6,889 nt of DNA from an uncultured Prevotella sp. (GTDB taxonomy: Bacteria; Bacteroidota; Bacteroidia; Bacteroidales; Bacteroidaceae), in contig CAJOHP010000126.1 of assembly GCA_905234355.1 (NCBI GenBank), forward strand, positions 1 to 6,889. The letters are read 5' to 3'. Shown here in pieces: positions 5,547-6,889 of the stretch (positions within the stretch are counted from its first letter, which is position 1; every line of letters starts with the position of its first letter). The translations under genes were made by a program, and so were the position numbers. The notes under the pieces were generated by a model, which did not search any database, was not told where the DNA came from, and saw only the letters and a program-made list of their open reading frames with translations.

Positions 5547-6889
5547 CTACTGTCTGATGGCCTCAGCAATGATTTCGGCCATCTGGCGTGCCCCCTTGTC
5601 GGTGGGGTGTATGCCGTCGTTCTGCATACGCCCGTCGGCGGGTGAGAAGCGGCTGTGCAGGTCGATGACGGTGAGCCCCTCTCGCTGCGCCACGCGCTGC
5701 AGGATAGGTATGATGCGAGAAGTGATGACCGAGTCGCTGATGTTCCACGATGGCTTCTGAGCCACGATGGGCGTGCAGAGGAAGATGCGTGGCGATGCCG
5801 CCCGGGACATCTTCTTCGTGGGCTTCCCCTTCTTGTTGAGCACAGGACGCTTAGGACTGATCTGGTCGATGAGCTGCATGAGGTCGTGCTCATACTCGTC
5901 ACCATACTGCCAGTTCTCAGGTTTGGAGTCGTTGGTGCCCAGTTTCACTACCACGATGTCGGGCTGTGCCACATCAGTGCGGCCGGCGCTGGGACCGACG
6001 AAGGCTTGGGCATCGGCCCATGCCTGCTCCTGCATGTAGGGATGGTCGCCCTTGTTGAGCATGGTGCGTGCGCTCACGCCGAAGTTCTTCACCCAGTATC
6101 CACTGCCCAGCAGCTGCTGCAGCTGTGCGGGGTAGCCGAGCTGTTCGGCCATGTCGATGCCCGAGCCGTCGGTGATGCTGTTGCCTATGCATGCCACGCG
6201 CACGGCGTCCTGCTGCGGTGTCTTCTGCTGCGAGAGCCAGTCGGCCAGATCGCCAAGCATCTGCTCATGGTAGGCATAGTCAGTGCGGAAGCCAAAGCCG
6301 TGACCGCCTGTAGGATAGATGTGCATGGCACACTTGTTGCCGGCACGACGCATGGCAGAGTAGTAGGCCACGCCATTGGTCACGGGCGGCACGGCACGGT
6401 CGTCGTTGGCCAGCAGCAGGATGGCCGGCGGGGTGAGATGGCGGCGCACGGCGTTCTGGTTGCTGAAGGCACGGACCAGTTGCTGGTCTTTCTGCCCCTG
6501 CTCACCGAGGAAATTGCGGCAGGACCCCTTGTGGCTGTCGCGTTCGTTCATGGAGATGACGGGATAGAAGAGTATGCTGAAGTCGGGCCTGACGTCCCAC
6601 TGGCTGTGGGTGGAAATGGTCGAGGCGAGGTGTCCGCCTGCCGAGAATCCCATGATGCCCACGTCGCGCGGGTTGATGGCCCAAGCCTGAGCCGAGTCGC
6701 GCATGGTGCGCATGGCCTTCTCTGCATCGCCCACGGGTATGGTGCGGTCGCCCTGTGGCATGCGGTAGGTGAGCACGGCGAAGGCTATGCCCTGCTGATT
6801 GAACCACGGTGCCCACTGGTGCCCCTCGTTCTGCATGGAGAGGTGGCTGTAGCCGCCGCCTGGGCAGCACACCACGGCGCGTCCCGTGG
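5547..6889 (-). CDS. Two-domain carbohydrate esterase: alpha/beta hydrolase fused to SGNH hydrolase (5' end missing)
   Basis: The 446 visible residues, numbered from the codon at 6887-6885, hold two complete-looking catalytic domains. The first (about 1-222) is an alpha/beta hydrolase resembling acetyl/feruloyl esterases of the BD-FAE/Axe type. It has an oxyanion loop CPGGGYSHL, nucleophile Ser82 in GFSAGGH, an acid in ANDDRAVPP (Asp162 or Asp163, the latter aligning better) and His196 in GGHGFGF. The second (about 228-446) is an SGNH/GDSL hydrolase with block I GNSITDG (Ser237), block II NFGVSA (Gly270), block III GTND (Asn319) and block V DGIHP (Asp424, His427). Together they would remove acyl groups from a polysaccharide or oligosaccharide. 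The frame is open to the window edge, so any signal peptide or extra N-terminal domain lies outside. The apparent GTG start at 6875 falls inside the oxyanion-loop strand and is not the true start. The gene converges on the hybrid regulator, suggesting it is the 3'-most gene of an operon that the regulator controls. The substrate is not determined. Confidence 0.9.
   Translation of the reverse strand, partial: TGRAVVCCPGGGYSHLSMQNEGHQWAPWFNQQGIAFAVLTYRMPQGDRTIPVGDAEKAMRTMRDSAQAWAINPRDVGIMGFSAGGHLASTISTHSQWDVRPDFSILFYPVISMNERDSHKGSCRNFLGEQGQKDQQLVRAFSNQNAVRRHLTPPAILLLANDDRAVPPVTNGVAYYSAMRRAGNKCAMHIYPTGGHGFGFRTDYAYHEQMLGDLADWLSQQKTPQQDAVRVACIGNSITDGSGIDMAEQLGYPAQLQQLLGSGYWVKNFGVSARTMLNKGDHPYMQEQAWADAQAFVGPSAGRTDVAQPDIVVVKLGTNDSKPENWQYGDEYEHDLMQLIDQISPKRPVLNKKGKPTKKMSRAASPRIFLCTPIVAQKPSWNISDSVITSRIIPILQRVAQREGLTVIDLHSRFSPADGRMQNDGIHPTDKGARQMAEIIAEAIRQ

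Noticed and set aside
5081..5905. Minus-strand open frame spanning the convergent junction
   Set aside because: It overlaps the AraC domain on one side and the SGNH domain, in a different frame, on the other; both of those are recognisable proteins.

Overview
The window looks like Bacteroidota DNA, most likely Bacteroidales and perhaps a GC-rich Prevotellaceae member. Two observations support this. One gene encodes a hybrid two-component system of the kind typical of gut Bacteroidota (periplasmic beta-propellers, histidine kinase, receiver and AraC domain in one chain). The promoter in front of it matches the Bacteroidota consensus TTTG-N20-TAnnTTTG exactly. Placement below phylum level is inference.

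Layout: positions 1-810 (minus strand) hold the first 270 codons of clpB, a disaggregase, cut off by the window edge just past the first pore loop. Positions 811-1150 are a divergent intergenic region. Its clpB-proximal half contains two related 11-bp pseudo-palindromes 21 bp apart. Its other half is AT-rich and contains the consensus promoter at 992-1023, followed by a 96-bp element bounded by perfect 18-bp inverted repeats (1043-1138). That element fills nearly all of the predicted 5' leader of the next gene and ends 12 nt before its ATG. Positions 1151-5512 (plus strand) encode a complete 1453-residue hybrid two-component regulator with all expected catalytic residues. After a 34-nt gap with no clear terminator, positions 5547-6889 (minus strand) hold the C-terminal 446 residues of a two-domain esterase: an alpha/beta hydrolase of the acetyl/feruloyl-esterase type fused to an SGNH/GDSL hydrolase. 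Its 5' end lies outside the window.

How they fit together: hybrid regulators of this type usually sense an oligosaccharide in the periplasm and switch on an adjacent polysaccharide utilization locus. A double esterase would suit removal of acetyl or feruloyl groups from an acylated plant polysaccharide. The regulator and esterase therefore probably mark the edge of such a locus, with clpB an unrelated housekeeping neighbour. The substrate cannot be read from this sequence. The most unusual part of the window is the inverted-repeat element in the regulator's leader. No RNA genes, CRISPR array, transposase or recombinase gene was seen.
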